Origin: Scylla paramamosain
Taxonomy: Eukaryota; Arthropoda; Malacostraca; Decapoda; Portunidae
Direction: 5' to 3'
NCBI RefSeq assembly: GCF_035594125.1
Contig: NW_026973710.1
Span: 521,001 to 585,000 of the forward strand
Length of the DNA stretch: 64,000 nucleotides
Every line of letters starts with the position of its first letter. Positions within the stretch are counted from its first letter, which is position 1. Shown here one piece after another: positions 1 through 14,589 of this stretch. Both the position numbers and the translations under genes were made by a program. The notes beneath the pieces are model-generated. The model did no database searches. It was given only the letters and a program-made list of their open reading frames with translations, and was not told the origin of the DNA.

Positions 1-1440
<1,440 letters not shown>

Positions 1441-1950
1441 CCCTCTCTATTCTGCTGCTGTGAGATACAAGCGAGAGGAAGAGTATAGGAACAACTAAAA
1501 TCAGTATTAGTGGCTTTTTATTTTGTCTGTATATTTTCTGTTGTGATTTTTTTCAAAACAAAATGTTTCCTCACACTGGGCAGCACTGTGACGCCAAAGA
1601 TGGGTGCATAAAGGAAGCAAAGCGGCAACTGAACATCATAGGAAATACACAAAGCAGTCTTTTCAACGAGTAAAATAGAAGTGAAGCCACACGATGCTAC
1701 GCTAAGTTTCCCGTCCATAGGGGGATGTTCAGCTTCTTAACTCCGAGACCACAGAACACTAAGTTAGATCTTGTTAAGTCCAGCTTGATTGTCATCAACA
1801 CAGGGGTTCCCCAGGAATGTCACGTGCCATGTCTTAGTCTTCATACAGATAACTGTAGGAGCTGCATTGTCTCACTAACGCGTTTTTTTGACAAAACACA
1901 CATGGTAATTTCATACCAGCCACAAAAGTAAACTCATATTTGTACATCAG

Positions 1951-1952
<2 letters not shown>

Positions 1953-2006
<54 letters not shown>
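1953..2006. repeat. (CA)n microsatellite
   Basis: Uninterrupted CA tract. The 500 bases before it (1441-1950) are upstream of the esterase start; no convincing core promoter was seen there. Confidence 0.97.
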
Positions 2007-2008
<2 letters not shown>

Positions 2009-2292
2009 TAAGCGCGCACAAATGCTTCGTTCCTTAACAAAAGAAATATAAGATTATCTGCACTGCGTTGCAGAACTTACAATGCTCCCTCAGTGCTGAG
2101 AGTCGGGTTGTTTAGTGCGCGGGCCGGGTGACAGACTGACGCACATGCTCCGTGACGCTCCTTTTATATGAGAGCTTGATCACTCGAGTAGATTTAAAGG
2201 AACATGATGAACGAGAGTTGTCAGTTCCCACAGGGCCCGTGAAATTGTGTACTACAGTTGTGTACGAGTACTGGGAATGCGGTTATGAGCGC

Positions 2293-2293
<1 letters not shown>

Positions 2294-2364
<71 letters not shown>
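2294..2364. repeat. (CA)n microsatellite
   Basis: About 35 CA units, uninterrupted. Confidence 0.97.
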
Positions 2365-2366
<2 letters not shown>

Positions 2367-2578
2367 CTTTTAGCCATCCTTCCGCAACCTGAGTTGAATC
2401 AAGGCTTACAAACTTAACGATTGGAGAAAGTTTGTGGACTCAGTCCTTTCGTGTCAGGTAATCACCTCAGCAAGGCGTCCTGCACAAAGAGACAGAGTGC
2501 TGACACGAAAACCGTATGAACTTCAAGGAAATATTTAATATTTAATGACGAGTGGTGATACTGATGATGATCATATGT

Positions 2579-2584
<6 letters not shown>

Positions 2585-2641
<57 letters not shown>

Positions 2642-2693
2642 GATGACAGTATAGCTATAACAAATAATATTGGTGATGATGGTAATAATGGTG

Positions 2694-2790
<97 letters not shown>
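2585..2790. repeat. (TG)n followed by AAT/GAT trinucleotide array
   Basis: TG tract to about 2640, a 50-base spacer, then mixed AAT and GAT units from about 2695. The 2800-3460 stretch that follows is unique sequence without a recognisable gene. Confidence 0.95.
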
Positions 2791-3464
2791 TATATAATCC
2801 AATTACTTCCATTCTTGCTCTTACTTTGGTGTGAGATGGTTTAATGCATCAGCACATCTGAGCCTCACCACTGCATGGTTCCTATCCTGCCTTAGTATTC
2901 CTGACAGGCACTAGACGTGCTTAGGCAACACAGCTCACTCAGTTGCCGGGCGCTCGTATTGAGACTACGGTTGACAAACAGGAGGACATCCCTAGCTTGA
3001 CGCAAGTATATTTGGTGAAAATCTGAGCGTAAAAATCGAGTAACCTACCCTGTCCCTCTCCCTCCTTCTCTGGGTCCTTCACTCTCCCACAGTCTGACTT
3101 CCTACACTGAGATGAAATGAGTATTTTTATCGAAAACTAAGCACACAAAAGTCAAGTGACCTTCCATTAACCTTCACTCACATGTTGTGCCCTTGACTTT
3201 CTACCAGGAGTTTGTGAATTCCTCTCGTATTGGTTCTCCTCTCGCTGCGTGAATCGACCTTCCTCCCCGGTACCGTTGTTCCAGCGTAGGGCAATTCATT
3301 ATATTCTTAGTTATAGTTCTTTAATTACATAAATAAGACAAGAGAAACTCTGTTTATAGCTTAGAATAATGCGTGCTGAAATGCATTAGAGATAAAGAGA
3401 GTAACTATGAAAAAATAAATAGTATGATGTAGGCAATGCTGGTTATATTTATCCATGGCAATAG

Positions 3465-3990
3465 ATGTATCCAATACTAAAAGATAAACATGTTCCTACA
3501 AAATGCAAATTAATAGTTTACAATACACTTGTTATACCAATCCTGTTATATGGTGCTGAATGGTGGTGGACTTTAACTACAAAATTAGAATCGAAGATTC
3601 AGGCAGCCGAAATGCGAGTGCTCAATAATCAGGGGTGTTACAAGAAGGGACAAGATGAGAAATGTTCAAATAAGAGAAGAGTTGGGAGTGACGCCGCTAC
3701 TGGAGGATGCTGATAGAGCAAGACTGAGATGGTCTGGACATGTTAAGAGAATGGAAGAAGATCGGCATGCTAAGAAATATATGGAGTGGATACCAAGAGG
3801 CAGGCGACCACGAGGGAGACCAAGGAAGAGATGGAAGCAAGGTATTGAAGAGAGCCTTAGTAGACCTTAGTATCACCTCGACAATGGTCGAGGTGATGGA
3901 GGACAGAGAATATGAAGACCCAGACGGATGGAGGAGTATTGTCCGGATGTCATCGAGCTGACAGGCTTATAGCCTAACTGGCGTCTGGTG
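3465..3990 (+). mobile_element. RTE-like LINE C-terminal remnant, frameshifted
   Basis: Three consecutive pieces in three frames form the end of an RTE-type reverse transcriptase: LLYGAEWWWTLTTKLE and KIQAAEMRVL (from 3465), then ARLRWSGHVKRMEEDRH and RGRRPRGRPRKRW (from 3655), then REYEDPDGWRSIVR (to about 3960). At least two frameshifts make it non-functional. A perfect 11-base stem-loop lies at 3872-3897 within it. RTE assignment rests on the familiar LRWxGHVxRM and GRPRKRW C-terminal signature. Confidence 0.85.
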
Positions 3991-4089
3991 AGAAGGATGA
4001 GAATAGATGGACCAAGGAAAGTTCCATGTTGTTTGACGTGCGGTGACGTGATAGTGCGAGCTCTACACGTATGCCTCCCCACCTCTTAC

Positions 4090-4231
<142 letters not shown>

Positions 4232-4597
4232 TGTAACACGAGTTTGTGCAGATATTGTCAGAGGTGAAGGTGCAGGTTATTCTATGTGGGAAATGTTGTA
4301 TGGTTCTATGCACATATGCATTTTGAGGCGTTGTTTATCCGTGATATGAAATTCAAGTCTGGCCAGACGACAGATACAATTGTGGGTAACTATGGTAGAG
4401 ACACACAGTGTCCACTTCACATTACTTTACATTATACAACACAATCTGAAAGTATTCAATGTCACTGTCTCGGAGGAACTTTTTTTTCATGTTCATATGT
4501 TCACTGGACTTCATTAGTCTTTTCCACAAGGTTCAGTCTTCTATTCATACAGGCCTCTTTTACTTATCTATCTATTTATTTATTTATTTATTTATTT

Positions 4598-7500
4598 TTT
4601 TTATGTAGGAAGGACACTGGCCAAGGAAAACAAAAATGCAATAAAAAAAAATGCCCACTGAAATGTCAGTCCCATAAAAGGGTCAAAGCAGTAGTCAAAA
4701 ATTGATCAATAAGTGTCTTGAAACCTCCCTCTCTAAGGAATTCAAGTCATAGGAAGGTGGAAATACAGAAGAGGGCAGGGAGTTCCAGAGTTTACCATGA
4801 TGAATGATTGAGAATACTGGTTAACTCTTGTGTTAGACAGGTGGACAGAATAGGGGTGAGGGAAAGAAGAAAGTCTTGTGCAGCGAGGCCGCAGGAGGAG
4901 GGGAGGCATGCAGTTAGCAAGATCAGAAGAGCAGTTAGCATGAAAATAGCGGTAGAAGACAGCTAGAGATGCAACATTGCAGCGGTGAGAGAGAAGCTGA
5001 AATCAGTCCGTTACAGGAGAGAAATTGATGAGACGAAAAGCTTTTGATTCCACCTTGTCTAGAAGGGCAGTATGAGTGGAACCTCCCCAGACATGTGAAG
5101 CGTACTCCATACATGGACAGGTAAGGCCCTTGTACAGAGTTAGCAGCTCAGAACACCTAACTTCATAGAAGCTGTTTTAGCTAGAGATGAGATGTGAAGT
5201 TTCCAGTTCAGATTATAGAAGAGGGGAACAGACAGTTGAGTGTCATTGAAGAAGAGGGGATAGTTGTCTGGAAGGTTGTGTCGAGTTGATAGATGGATGA
5301 GGCATTTTTGAAGCATTGAACAATACCAAGTTTGCTCTGCCCCAATCAGAAATTTTAGAAAGATCAGAAGTCAAGCGTTCTGTGGCTTCCCTGCATGAAA
5401 TGTTTACCTCCTGAAGGGTTGGACGTCTATGAAAAGATGTGGAAAAGTGCAGGGTGGTATCATCAGCATAAGAGTGGATAGGACAAGAAGTTTGGTTTAG
5501 AAGATTATTAATGAATAATAAGAGAGTGGGTGACAGGACAGAACCCTGAGGAACACCACTGTTAATAGATTTAGGAGAAGAGCAGTGACCGTCTACCACA
5601 ACAGCAATAGAATGGTCAGAATTATTATTATTATTATTATTAAACATAACGGAGAAGGCAGAGTGGGACGAGCGCAAGCGCTATAAGTTGCCAGATGACA
5701 ACCCCCACCCACCTTGACCGTAGAAAGAAGAAAGGAAAAGCAATTAGCACAATAGTAGGATGAAATCAGAGCAGGAGGAGAAAATAGGTTAAACAATTAT
5801 AAAGAACGCCTCAACGAACTGAGAATTATTAAAACTCACAAAAAAATTCAACAAAAAAAAATCAACAATTCTGACTTATTTAATATATGTCAGACAACAC
5901 GAGTAAATGTAGTATAACTACTTAAAACTTGATGGTATAAAATCACAGGTATAGTTACATAATTTATCACCGGTATAGCTGCAAAAGCAACCAGAGTTTA
6001 ATTGACTAGACTCTTCAAGATTTTGTTCGAAGCAGACTTGAATTTTTGCACATCACTCGCAGTGCATGTGCCCTCGTCAAGCATGTTCCAAAGTCTTACA
6101 GCACAAGGAACAAAGCTTCGCTGAAACTGACTGGTGTGACACCTAACCTGCTGTAAGCAGCGCGCATGTGAATTTGACGCAAGTCGAGTGTTTCTGGTGG
6201 GCACAAATGCATTTGGGATGGAGGCATTCAGCGGGTGAAGCTGGTTGGCATGGATCTTATATAGCATGCAGACACTGCTGACATTGCGTCGGTGACCAAG
6301 ATCCCAAGCTGCTTCGCCACCACAGAGGAACCTAGCGGAGGAGACAACTCTGTCAATGAGACGGAGGTGGGACACAGCTGCGGAAGACCACACAGGAGCA
6401 CAATACTCCAGCAGTGGAAGAATAAAACACCGGAAGCAGCTGGCAGAGATAGACTGGTCACCAAAAATCCGGTAAGCCGAAAGGAAACTTGAGATGAAGT
6501 TACAGAGAGAAGGATAGAAGCCGCAGGAGGGTAGTTTGGAAATCAAAACTTTGTGCCAGACTCTGTCAAAAGCTTTTGATATGTCCAAGGCAACAGCAAA
6601 AGTTTCACCAAAATCTCTAAAAGAGGATGATCAAGACTCAGTAAGGAAAGCCAGAAGATCACCAGTAGAGCGGCCTTGACGGAACCCATACTGGCGATCA
6701 GATAGAAGGTTGTGAAGTGTTAGATGCTTAAGAATCTTCCTGTTCAGGATAGATTCAAAAACTTTAGATAAGCAGGAAATTAAAGCAATAGGACGGTAGT
6801 TTGAGGGATTAGAACGGTCACCCTTTTTAGGAACAGGTTGAATGTAGGCAAACTTCCAGCAAGAAGGAAAGGTAGATGTTGACAGACAGAGTTGAAAGAG
6901 TTTGACTAGGCAAGGTGCAAGCACGGAGGCACAGTTTTGGAGAACAATAGGAGGGACCCCATCAGGTCCACAAGCCTTCCGAGGGTTTAGGCCAGCGAGG
7001 GCATGGAAAACATCATTGCGAAGAATTTTAATAGGTGGCATGAAGTAGTCATAGGATGGAGGAGAGGGAGCAACATGTCCAGAATCGTCCAAGGTAGAGT
7101 TTTTAACAAAGGTGTGAGCGAAGAGTTCAGGTTTAGAAATAGATGTGATAGCAGTGGTGCCATCTGGTTGAAATAGAGGAGGGAAAGAAGAAGAAGCAAA
7201 GTTATTGGAGATATTTTTTCTAGATGCCAGAAGTCATGAGGGGAGTTAGATCTTGAAAGGTTTTGACACGTTCTGTTAATGAAGCAGTTCTTGGCTAGTT
7301 GGAAAACAGACTTGGCATGGTTCCGGGCAGAAATATAAAGTGCATGAGATTCTAGTGATGGAAGGTTTAAGTACCTTTTGTGGGTCACCTCTCTATCATG
7401 TATAGCACGAGAACAAGCTGTGTTAAACCAAGGTTTAGAAGGTTTCGGACAAGAAAAAGAGTGAGGAATGTACGCCTCCATGCCAGACACTATCATGCTC

Positions 7501-8590
7501 AGCACACAAAGACGGGTCTCTGACACGGAAGCAGTAGTCATTCCAAGGAAAATCAGCAAAATACCTCCCCAACTAGCAGAGGCAAAACGCCAGAGGCACC
7601 TTCGCTTAGGGGGATCCTGAGGAAGGATTGGAGCGATAGGACAACATACAGATATGAGACTGTAATCGGAGGAGCCCAACGGAGAAGAAAGGGTGACAGC
7701 ATAAGCGGAAGGATTAGAGGTCAGGAAAAGGTCAGAAATGTTGGGCGTATCTCCAAGACGGTCTGGAATACGAGTAGGGTGTTGCACCAATTGCTCTAGG
7801 TCGTGGAGGATAGCAAAGTTGTAGGCTAGTTCACCAGGATGGTCAGTGAAGGGAGAGGAAAGCCAAAGCTGGTGGTGAACATTGAAGTCTCCAAGAATGG
7901 AGATCTCTGCAAAAGGGAAGAGGGTCAGAATGTGCTCCACTTTGGAAGTTAAGTAGTCAAAGAATTTCTTATAGTCAGAGGAGTTAGGTGAAAGGTATAC
8001 AACACATATAAATTTAGTTTGAGAGTGACTCTGTAGTCGTAGCCAGATGGTGGAAAACTCGAAAGATTCAAGAGCGTGGGCACGAGAGCAGGTTGAGTCA
8101 TTGCGCACATAAACGCAGCATCCAGCTTTGGATCGAAAATGAGAATAGAGAAAGTAGGAGGGAATAGAAAAGGGGCTACTGTCAGTTGCCTCAGACACCT
8201 GAGTTTCAGTGAGGAAAAGAAGATGAGTTTAGAAGAGGAGAGGTGGTGTTCTACTGATCGAAAATTAGATCTTAGACCGCGAATGTTGCAGAAGTTAATG
8301 AAAAAAAAGTTGAAGGGGGGTGTCAAGACACTTAGGGTCGTCAACAGAAAGGCAGTCCGACCTGGAGACATTTATGGTCCCCTCCCCAGATGGGGACTCC
8401 GAGGCTGGTGTAGGAGTCGCCATGATGATTTTAAATTTTTTGAGTGAAGGGTGTGTGTGTTATCAGGTGGTTGTAGTTTTGTGTGGAGGAAGAGAGTTGT
8501 CTTTAGAGGGCAGGCTCTGACTGCCCCCTTGTGTTGTGAGACACAAAGGGAAACGTTCAGTGAGGTCACAGCTGGGTTTAATGATATGTT
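4598..8590 (-). mobile_element. Family A Jockey-like LINE, near full length, interrupted and frameshifted (copy A1)
   Basis: Read on the minus strand: 5' UTR and start near 8420 (MATPTPASES), APE-type endonuclease (about 8300-7600; ILGDFNVHH and SSDYSLISV), reverse transcriptase (KACGPDGVPP, PVPKKGDRSNPSNYRPIAL, GFRQGRSTGDLLAF, DISKAFDRVWH, GVPQGSVLSP, SYADDTTLHF), then a 3' UTR ending in CCTTCCTACAT and an A-rich tail of AAAT units at about 4598-4570. Several frameshifts and small deletions against copy A2 disable it. A second LINE is inserted at about 5620-6479. The endonuclease SDH motif reads SDY here but SDH in A2. A Jockey-like label comes from motif style; the exact clade was not tested. 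Confidence 0.9.
5620..6479 (-). mobile_element. Second LINE nested in copy A1 (5'-truncated, ATT tail)
   Basis: Copies A2 and A3 read continuously across this point (GGTCAG to AAAGGAAACTTGAG), while A1 carries about 860 extra bases. The insert encodes the C-terminal part of a different LINE protein on the minus strand: LLEYCAPVWSSAAVSHL, GHRRNVSSVCMLYKI, RCHTSQFQRSFVPCAVRLWN, stop at 5998-6000. It ends with (AAT)n on the minus strand at about 5643-5620, a typical LINE 3' tail. By chance it is fused in frame to the host element's SSFLS. The possible target duplication is at most three bases (GAA). Confidence 0.87.
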
Positions 8591-8664
8591 CACACCACCC
8601 CCTGAACAGTGCTGGGAGTAATTATCGTCTCGGCAGGTGTCTACTGCGTCCTCCTGTTCTTATA

Positions 8665-8790
8665 TGGCTATCTATTTATTTATTTATTTATCCGTTTATT
8701 TATCTAAGTCATGTGGTCACTACCTCACTAGTGTTCTCCACGTGGTTCAGGCTTCTAGTAATACAAACTACTTTTATATATTTTCTTATT
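8665..8790. repeat. TATT-rich tract and dispersed repeat flanking copy A1
   Basis: A (TATT)n tract followed by about 65 bases resembling 4497-4565 (GGTCACT..CCTCACTAGTGTTCTCC..GGTTCAG.CTTCTA). The two related pieces lie on either side of copy A1 in the same orientation. Confidence 0.5.
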
Positions 8791-9414
8791 TAATTATTAT
8801 TATGTTATCAAACCTTTACGATCCTTTCATCTCTTCTTCCAGACTGACTCCCTCTTCTGACCATATTCCATATTCAAATCAATCTTACATACTGCTTACA
8901 TACAAAACACTCTCCTCTTGTTTCCTTCCCTCGCCACACACTCCTCCCACTGTACTGTCATCACATACCTCCCTGCACAACACTTTCTGCTTCCAACCTC
9001 ATTCCTATTCGGTCTACCTCACTAATGCATGAGTCTCTGCATCTTTCATCTCTGCCTGATTGTTTTCCCGCGTGAATCAGATTGTTTCAGGAGAGGAGCA
9101 TCAAAACACCACTGGAACTAAATTATCCAATCCGACCCGTTATGAAACTTTTCAACTGGTTTGTATTCGCAGCAGAATATTAAGAACAAATGGATCAATG
9201 ATGTGTTGGCGTGAAGAACAAGTCAAGTGTTCTTACGTTTCATCAAAGCTAGGTCCTCAATGCTTGTTATAAGTCTCCTGATGCAATAATGATAGGAATT
9301 GCTCGTTAGTAAGCTCCGGAAAGTGCTTCAGTTAATGACAAGGACTTCAATTTTTAGGACCATCAAGACCTCTTACAACAAATACTATAAACATGGTACT
9401 TATTCAGAATCATT

Positions 9415-9560
9415 ATGGAGCTATGAAAGACGATTAGAAAGATTAATGGATGAGGATGAGTATGACAGGTAGAAATACGTAGACATGTTTCATACAGTGA
9501 TTGCCACGTGTAGGCCAGACGGCTTCTTGCAGCTTCCCTTTTCTTACACTCTTATGTTCC
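9415..9560 (+). mobile_element. CR1-like LINE 3' terminus, 5'-truncated
   Basis: Matches the last about 145 bases of the copy at 30721-31322, including AAGATTAATGGATG, CATACAGTGATTGCCACGTG, GGCTTCTTGCAGCTTCCC and the terminal CTTATGTTC. No intact frame. Confidence 0.8.
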
Positions 9561-11022
9561 AATCATGTGTTTCTAATCTAACAAACAGCTCCTAATTGTT
9601 ATTTGATGAGAGTGAGGTTCTATTTTATTGGTGTGGCCGAGGTGTGGGCGGTGGTAGTGGCGGAGCAGTAATAATTTGTCCATTCCCCTGGTGTGTCGGA
9701 GGTGTGGGCGTTGGTGGCAGTAATGATGTGTGGTGGTGTGGGCGGTGATGGCATTGGTGGCGCTAATAGTGTTCTGATTGCCGCGATGATTACAAGGTGT
9801 AGTGCACGAACCTTTTATTGTGAGTACCGGCGCCTCTCATCACCTTGCTGGGCTTCACACGGTTCCTGCGTCAAGCACCTCAGCGTGAAGTGTTTGTGGT
9901 TCTGCAAGCTGGACAGATTCACATCATAGTCGGCGTCACGAACTTCTCTAGTCACTGTACATTATATATACACGTACAATACTGCATGTAAAGAATAGAG
10001 CTCCGACAACTGTTAATCCCTCTCATCAGCATAGTCCAAGCCGCCGCGCCGTCTTACAGCTGGCCATTTCCACGCTACAGCCACCAATGCTGTACACACA
10101 CCACTTTACCATACCAGTAATCATTTATAGCTATCCATTCTTCGGTACTGTTGTTCGTCTTTCAATAATTCTATAGTAAGTGTAGTGTAAAAAATCAAAC
10201 AGTTTAGAACACCCAGCACTATGATTCATGTTTCATTGACACTATAGTAAGTGCAGTGTATCATACCTAAATGATCCAAGTCTTTTGAATTCCTATCCAT
10301 GAGTTCCTTAGTGTTGACATCTGATAGCAGCACGTAGATTCAACCATTGCCTGTTTAGTGAGGCAGAGCAGTAAGTCACGGTGAACAGGATCCCTTGTTA
10401 AACTAGTGCCTGCATTCCAAAGGGTCACCCACACGTGCGTTGACCTTTCTTCCTTATCACCGCAACTTTCCTGTGACACGCTTTTTCCAACGGACTCGTG
10501 TTCTTACCAGGAAGTTATTATCCCAGGAGGGAATTACTGCCACTCACCCCAGGGAAGGCCTGTTGATGGTGCCCCAGTTACTCACCCAAAGGAAAGACGG
10601 AAGGAGTAAAAAGGAAAAGCAATAGACGGCGGTGTACAAGTTTCTTTAACCGATTTGTCGGAGCATCAGCTTCAGGGTTTTAGAGACCACGCAGGTTTAA
10701 TAAAAGCACTGTAGTTGGGGAAAAAGAGAAAAAATAGCAGCAGCTGCTCCCTGGAGCGCTTCATCCGGGAAATAGCCAACGTGTAGTAATTTATCGCAGC
10801 AAAATGATAGTAAAGTCACGCCTGCCGTGGAGCAGCGCGCGAGGAAGTGGCGCGGGAAGAGAGACGTCTAATTACTGCAAGCAATAACCTTAATTAACAG
10901 GCATCACTCATGACGGGGAGGGGCAGCAGGCAGGGGGCGACGCTCCCTCCAAAATAGTGCAGAAGAGAATGTGCCGGAAAAGAGAAAGAAGCCAGACGCT
11001 TTCTTGACCTTTCTTGATAGTT

Positions 11023-11025
<3 letters not shown>
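9561..11025. other. Intergenic stretch without recognised gene
   Basis: Contains a short GT/GG-rich set of related pieces near 9635-9750 (GGTGTGGGCGGTGGT-like, three times) and two copies of CTATAGTAAGTG at 10171 and 10244. No supported exon, RNA gene or transposon end was seen. Confidence 0.6.
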
Positions 11026-11365
<340 letters not shown>

Positions 11366-11573
11366 TGGAGGGAGGGGTGTAGGCTTACGTGGTATACCAT
11401 TATGTAATATATTTGTTAGTCTTCGCCCACTCTGATTTAAGAGTAAGTCAGGCCACAACTCATAGCGTATTGTTAATATCATATAACGTCTTTTACCCCT
11501 TTTCTGATCAATAAAGAGTTTGGAGAAACTCGGCACTTACAGTATTCTAAACTGCAGTATATAAGAATCTATA

Positions 11574-11622
<49 letters not shown>

Positions 11623-11630
11623 TTATTATT
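11574..11630. repeat. (ATT)n microsatellite
   Basis: About 18 ATT units with one interruption, directly upstream of the 11677-11801 palindrome. Confidence 0.95.
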
Positions 11631-11676
11631 TCACTCTTGTTCTTGCTGTTTTTATTGTGATGATTAGCACTAAAAT

Positions 11677-11738
11677 AACAATAAAATAACTTATAATAAT
11701 CATAATAAAACTACTACTACTACTATTGTAGCACTAAC

Positions 11739-11769
<31 letters not shown>

Positions 11770-11801
11770 TTATTATAATTATTATAAGTTATTTTATTGT
11801 T
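11677..11801. repeat. 125-base imperfect palindrome
   Basis: Left arm begins AACAATAAAATAACTTATAA and continues through ACTACTACT; the right arm (TAGTAGTAG through ATTATAAGTTATTTTATTGTT) is its reverse complement with few mismatches. The central loop is about a dozen bases around TGTAGCACTAAC. Could be a foldback or MITE remnant, or a self-templated expansion. Confidence 0.85.
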
Positions 11802-11813
11802 ATCGTCGTATCC

Positions 11814-11816
<3 letters not shown>

Positions 11817-11854
<38 letters not shown>
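11817..11854. repeat. (GA)n microsatellite
   Basis: Short GA tract. From 11855 to 12599 no gene was recognised. Confidence 0.95.
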
Positions 11855-11862
<8 letters not shown>

Positions 11863-12598
11863 TGACTCTGGAGCGGCCAGCCTTTACATATGAGGTAATT
11901 ACAAATTCCTTGGTCGCCTCACCACTTAAGAGGTGCCCGGCAACGGGTGAACCTGTGTGGCCCTGCACGATGTCATCACGGTACAGCCAATGCAACAGTG
12001 ACGGGGAATATTGTATAATTATGCAAGATTGAACTACAGACAAGTTGTGAGCGTTATTGAATTACCGCCTTCTGTTCGTCTTGTGACACAACTAGCCGTT
12101 CAGGAAGACATCAGAAATTATGGTGACAATCTCTGAGTAGCTGCTGTGGTCTCAGGACTGAAGTACATGCGTGACAAGGACCAGCCTCATTATGAAGGGG
12201 CAGCGGTAACTAATGTGTGCTATTGGATCTTATCATGAATGTTTGTAGCCAGCTGTGCTAAGCCTAAGTTTCTCGTGGGTAGTAGGGTGGTCCACGAGAC
12301 TGTCTTTTTCCACCATGAGCCGCCGGAGATGATGTGTGCATGTGTGTGTGGTGCCAATTAAAGGTAGATAGGCAGGCGAAGACTGTGCTAGGCTGGGAAA
12401 TGTGCAGTGAGCAAGTTTAGCAGACCAGTGTGCGGGTAAGATGCATCATTTCATGGCTTTAGTAAAAATGCATCACTGTCATCAGAAGTGCAATGGAAAT
12501 CTGACATGAGCATTGCCTCCACATCGAGAAACATAACATTATTCAGTTACAGGAAGAAACCACAAAGAAAATGTACAAATTCAGGGACACTTTGTTTT

Positions 12599-12599
<1 letters not shown>

Positions 12600-12679
<80 letters not shown>
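12600..12679. repeat. (GA)n microsatellite
   Basis: About 40 GA units. Confidence 0.97.
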
Positions 12680-12683
<4 letters not shown>

Positions 12684-12789
12684 AACACACTCAGCTTTAA
12701 ATTGGAGCAACCCTATCCCACCCTCCCCCCTCCATCTCTTTTTCCCAACCCCAACAAAAGAATAAAGTAAAAAAAAAAAAAAAAAAAGC

Positions 12790-14513
12790 CCAATGGAGAT
12801 CCCACTTGCCCTCTATGCAAAGAAGCCGTCAGGACGCTGCAACATTTCGTATTTTGCAGCAAAACATTATCAGAGATAAGAGCGAGCAACACCCGTATTT
12901 ACCCTGACCGTCCCCTGCAGACACACCGTCACGAATATTGTCATTTCGCGCAGGGGAAAGGAAACAGAAAAAAAAGGGGAAAAATGGTCACTAGTAATGA
13001 AAGCGAGCAAAGGAAGGCATTAGAAAGGCTGCCGGTCCCCAGTGTGCCCTCTTAGGACGGCATAAACACAATACTCTCAATTGCACTCTCTTCTGTGCTG
13101 AAAATTCCAAGGTGACGCGGAGGCTTTGGTCGGTCGGCGCCGTTCAGGGCAACGCTGCGCCGAAGCTGAGTGAGCCTCGAGGGTCTGACGTGAGGCAATG
13201 GTTCTGCAGCGGCAGTGATAGTACTGTAGTGGTGGTGGTAGAAGTATTGGAGGCAACAGAGGCGGTTGTGGTAGTTGTGGTGGTGGAGTGCTGGCTTAGG
13301 AAGAGTTCTCTTTTATCAAAACAACAACAAATACATTTTCCTTAAATAACTCTTCATGACGTGGAGAAGTACACTAACAATATACATGGATCAAAATAGC
13401 AACTTTGGTCTTGTTTATTTTCTCTCAGTCTCTTCTTTCTTTACTTTCACATGTATGAAGGCAACGCCGCCGGGCAGGCGCTGCAAAGAAAAAGTGAATG
13501 GAATGCCTGTCAGTGGCGTTCTCTAAAAGACAAAGAAAAAGGCTGGAGTAAGGAAAGCCACGGAATCAGTTCCACAGCTGTGGACGTGTCCTGATCCTTC
13601 CTTTAGGAAGAGCTCAAGTCTTAGGGAGAACAAAACCTGGAAGCCACCTGACTGTCGCACTGTTAACAAAAAGGCTAAAGGTAGACTGCTGGAACAAGTG
13701 TCCGGGAGTGGGACAATCCAGGCCGGGGCGGTGCAGTATGAAGTTATATTTTGCAATTTGTCGGTACAGTCCGTGCCCGAAGGACACAGTCCAGCAGGGC
13801 AGTCCGGGCCTGAAGGACTCAGTAAGACATGGCAGCTGTGGCCTTTGGGAGCCAGCTGAGCGAGACAGCCTTGGCTTGAGGGACTGGAATAGCTTGGGTT
13901 GAGTGAGTGAAGTGGAGGAGTTGGTGGCGCCACTTGTACGTTTCCTGACAACTCCTGTGGGGTCACTTTGAGTGTATTGTTACTTACACTGAAATGTTTA
14001 CAGTTCTGAGCGAGTGTGGTAATATTGTGTGGCTGGTGGTGATTGACTCACCTGCACCTTGTCCATTTCCAGTGATGTAAAGCTCCTCCACCTGGTTGCG
14101 TGGCTGTGTGACTTGCACTATAGTCTATAAAAAGTGTTGGAGATAGAACCTGGAATATTCAAGAATGCGGACCTTAATCTTACTTAATACTCCCCAGAAC
14201 GTAACAGACCTTTTACTTTTTATTATTAATATTTTTTTTCTTTTCTTTTCGTTCGCGGACCCAAATCTTTGCGTTAAGGAGGGTGGAAACTCTGTATGTG
14301 CGAGGTGACTGGCATCGTGTTTGAATTATTAATCCCGTGTTGAAATTGTAGTCGCGGCAGTGTAAGGTTTGCTCTTTCCCGTGCGTTCTTGCCCAGCCTC
14401 CGGGAACCGCCACGGACAGTCTGCCTCAGTTTCAGGCAAGACAGGGGGTCGAGGGGTTAAACTTTGGTAAATTGTGTGTAAGTGCGTGTGTGAGCTTTCT
14501 AAGAGCAAAAATT

Positions 14514-14515
<2 letters not shown>
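12790..14515. other. Intergenic stretch without recognised gene
   Basis: Mostly unique. A pair of related pieces 36 bases apart near 13763 and 13799 (CAGTCCGNGCCNGAAGGAC) forms a short tandem duplication. Open frames here (for example 13523-13966 minus) show no recognisable domain. Confidence 0.6.

Positions 14516-14587
<72 letters not shown>
14516..14587. repeat. (GA)n microsatellite
   Basis: Uninterrupted GA tract. Confidence 0.97.
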
Positions 14588-14589
<2 letters not shown>

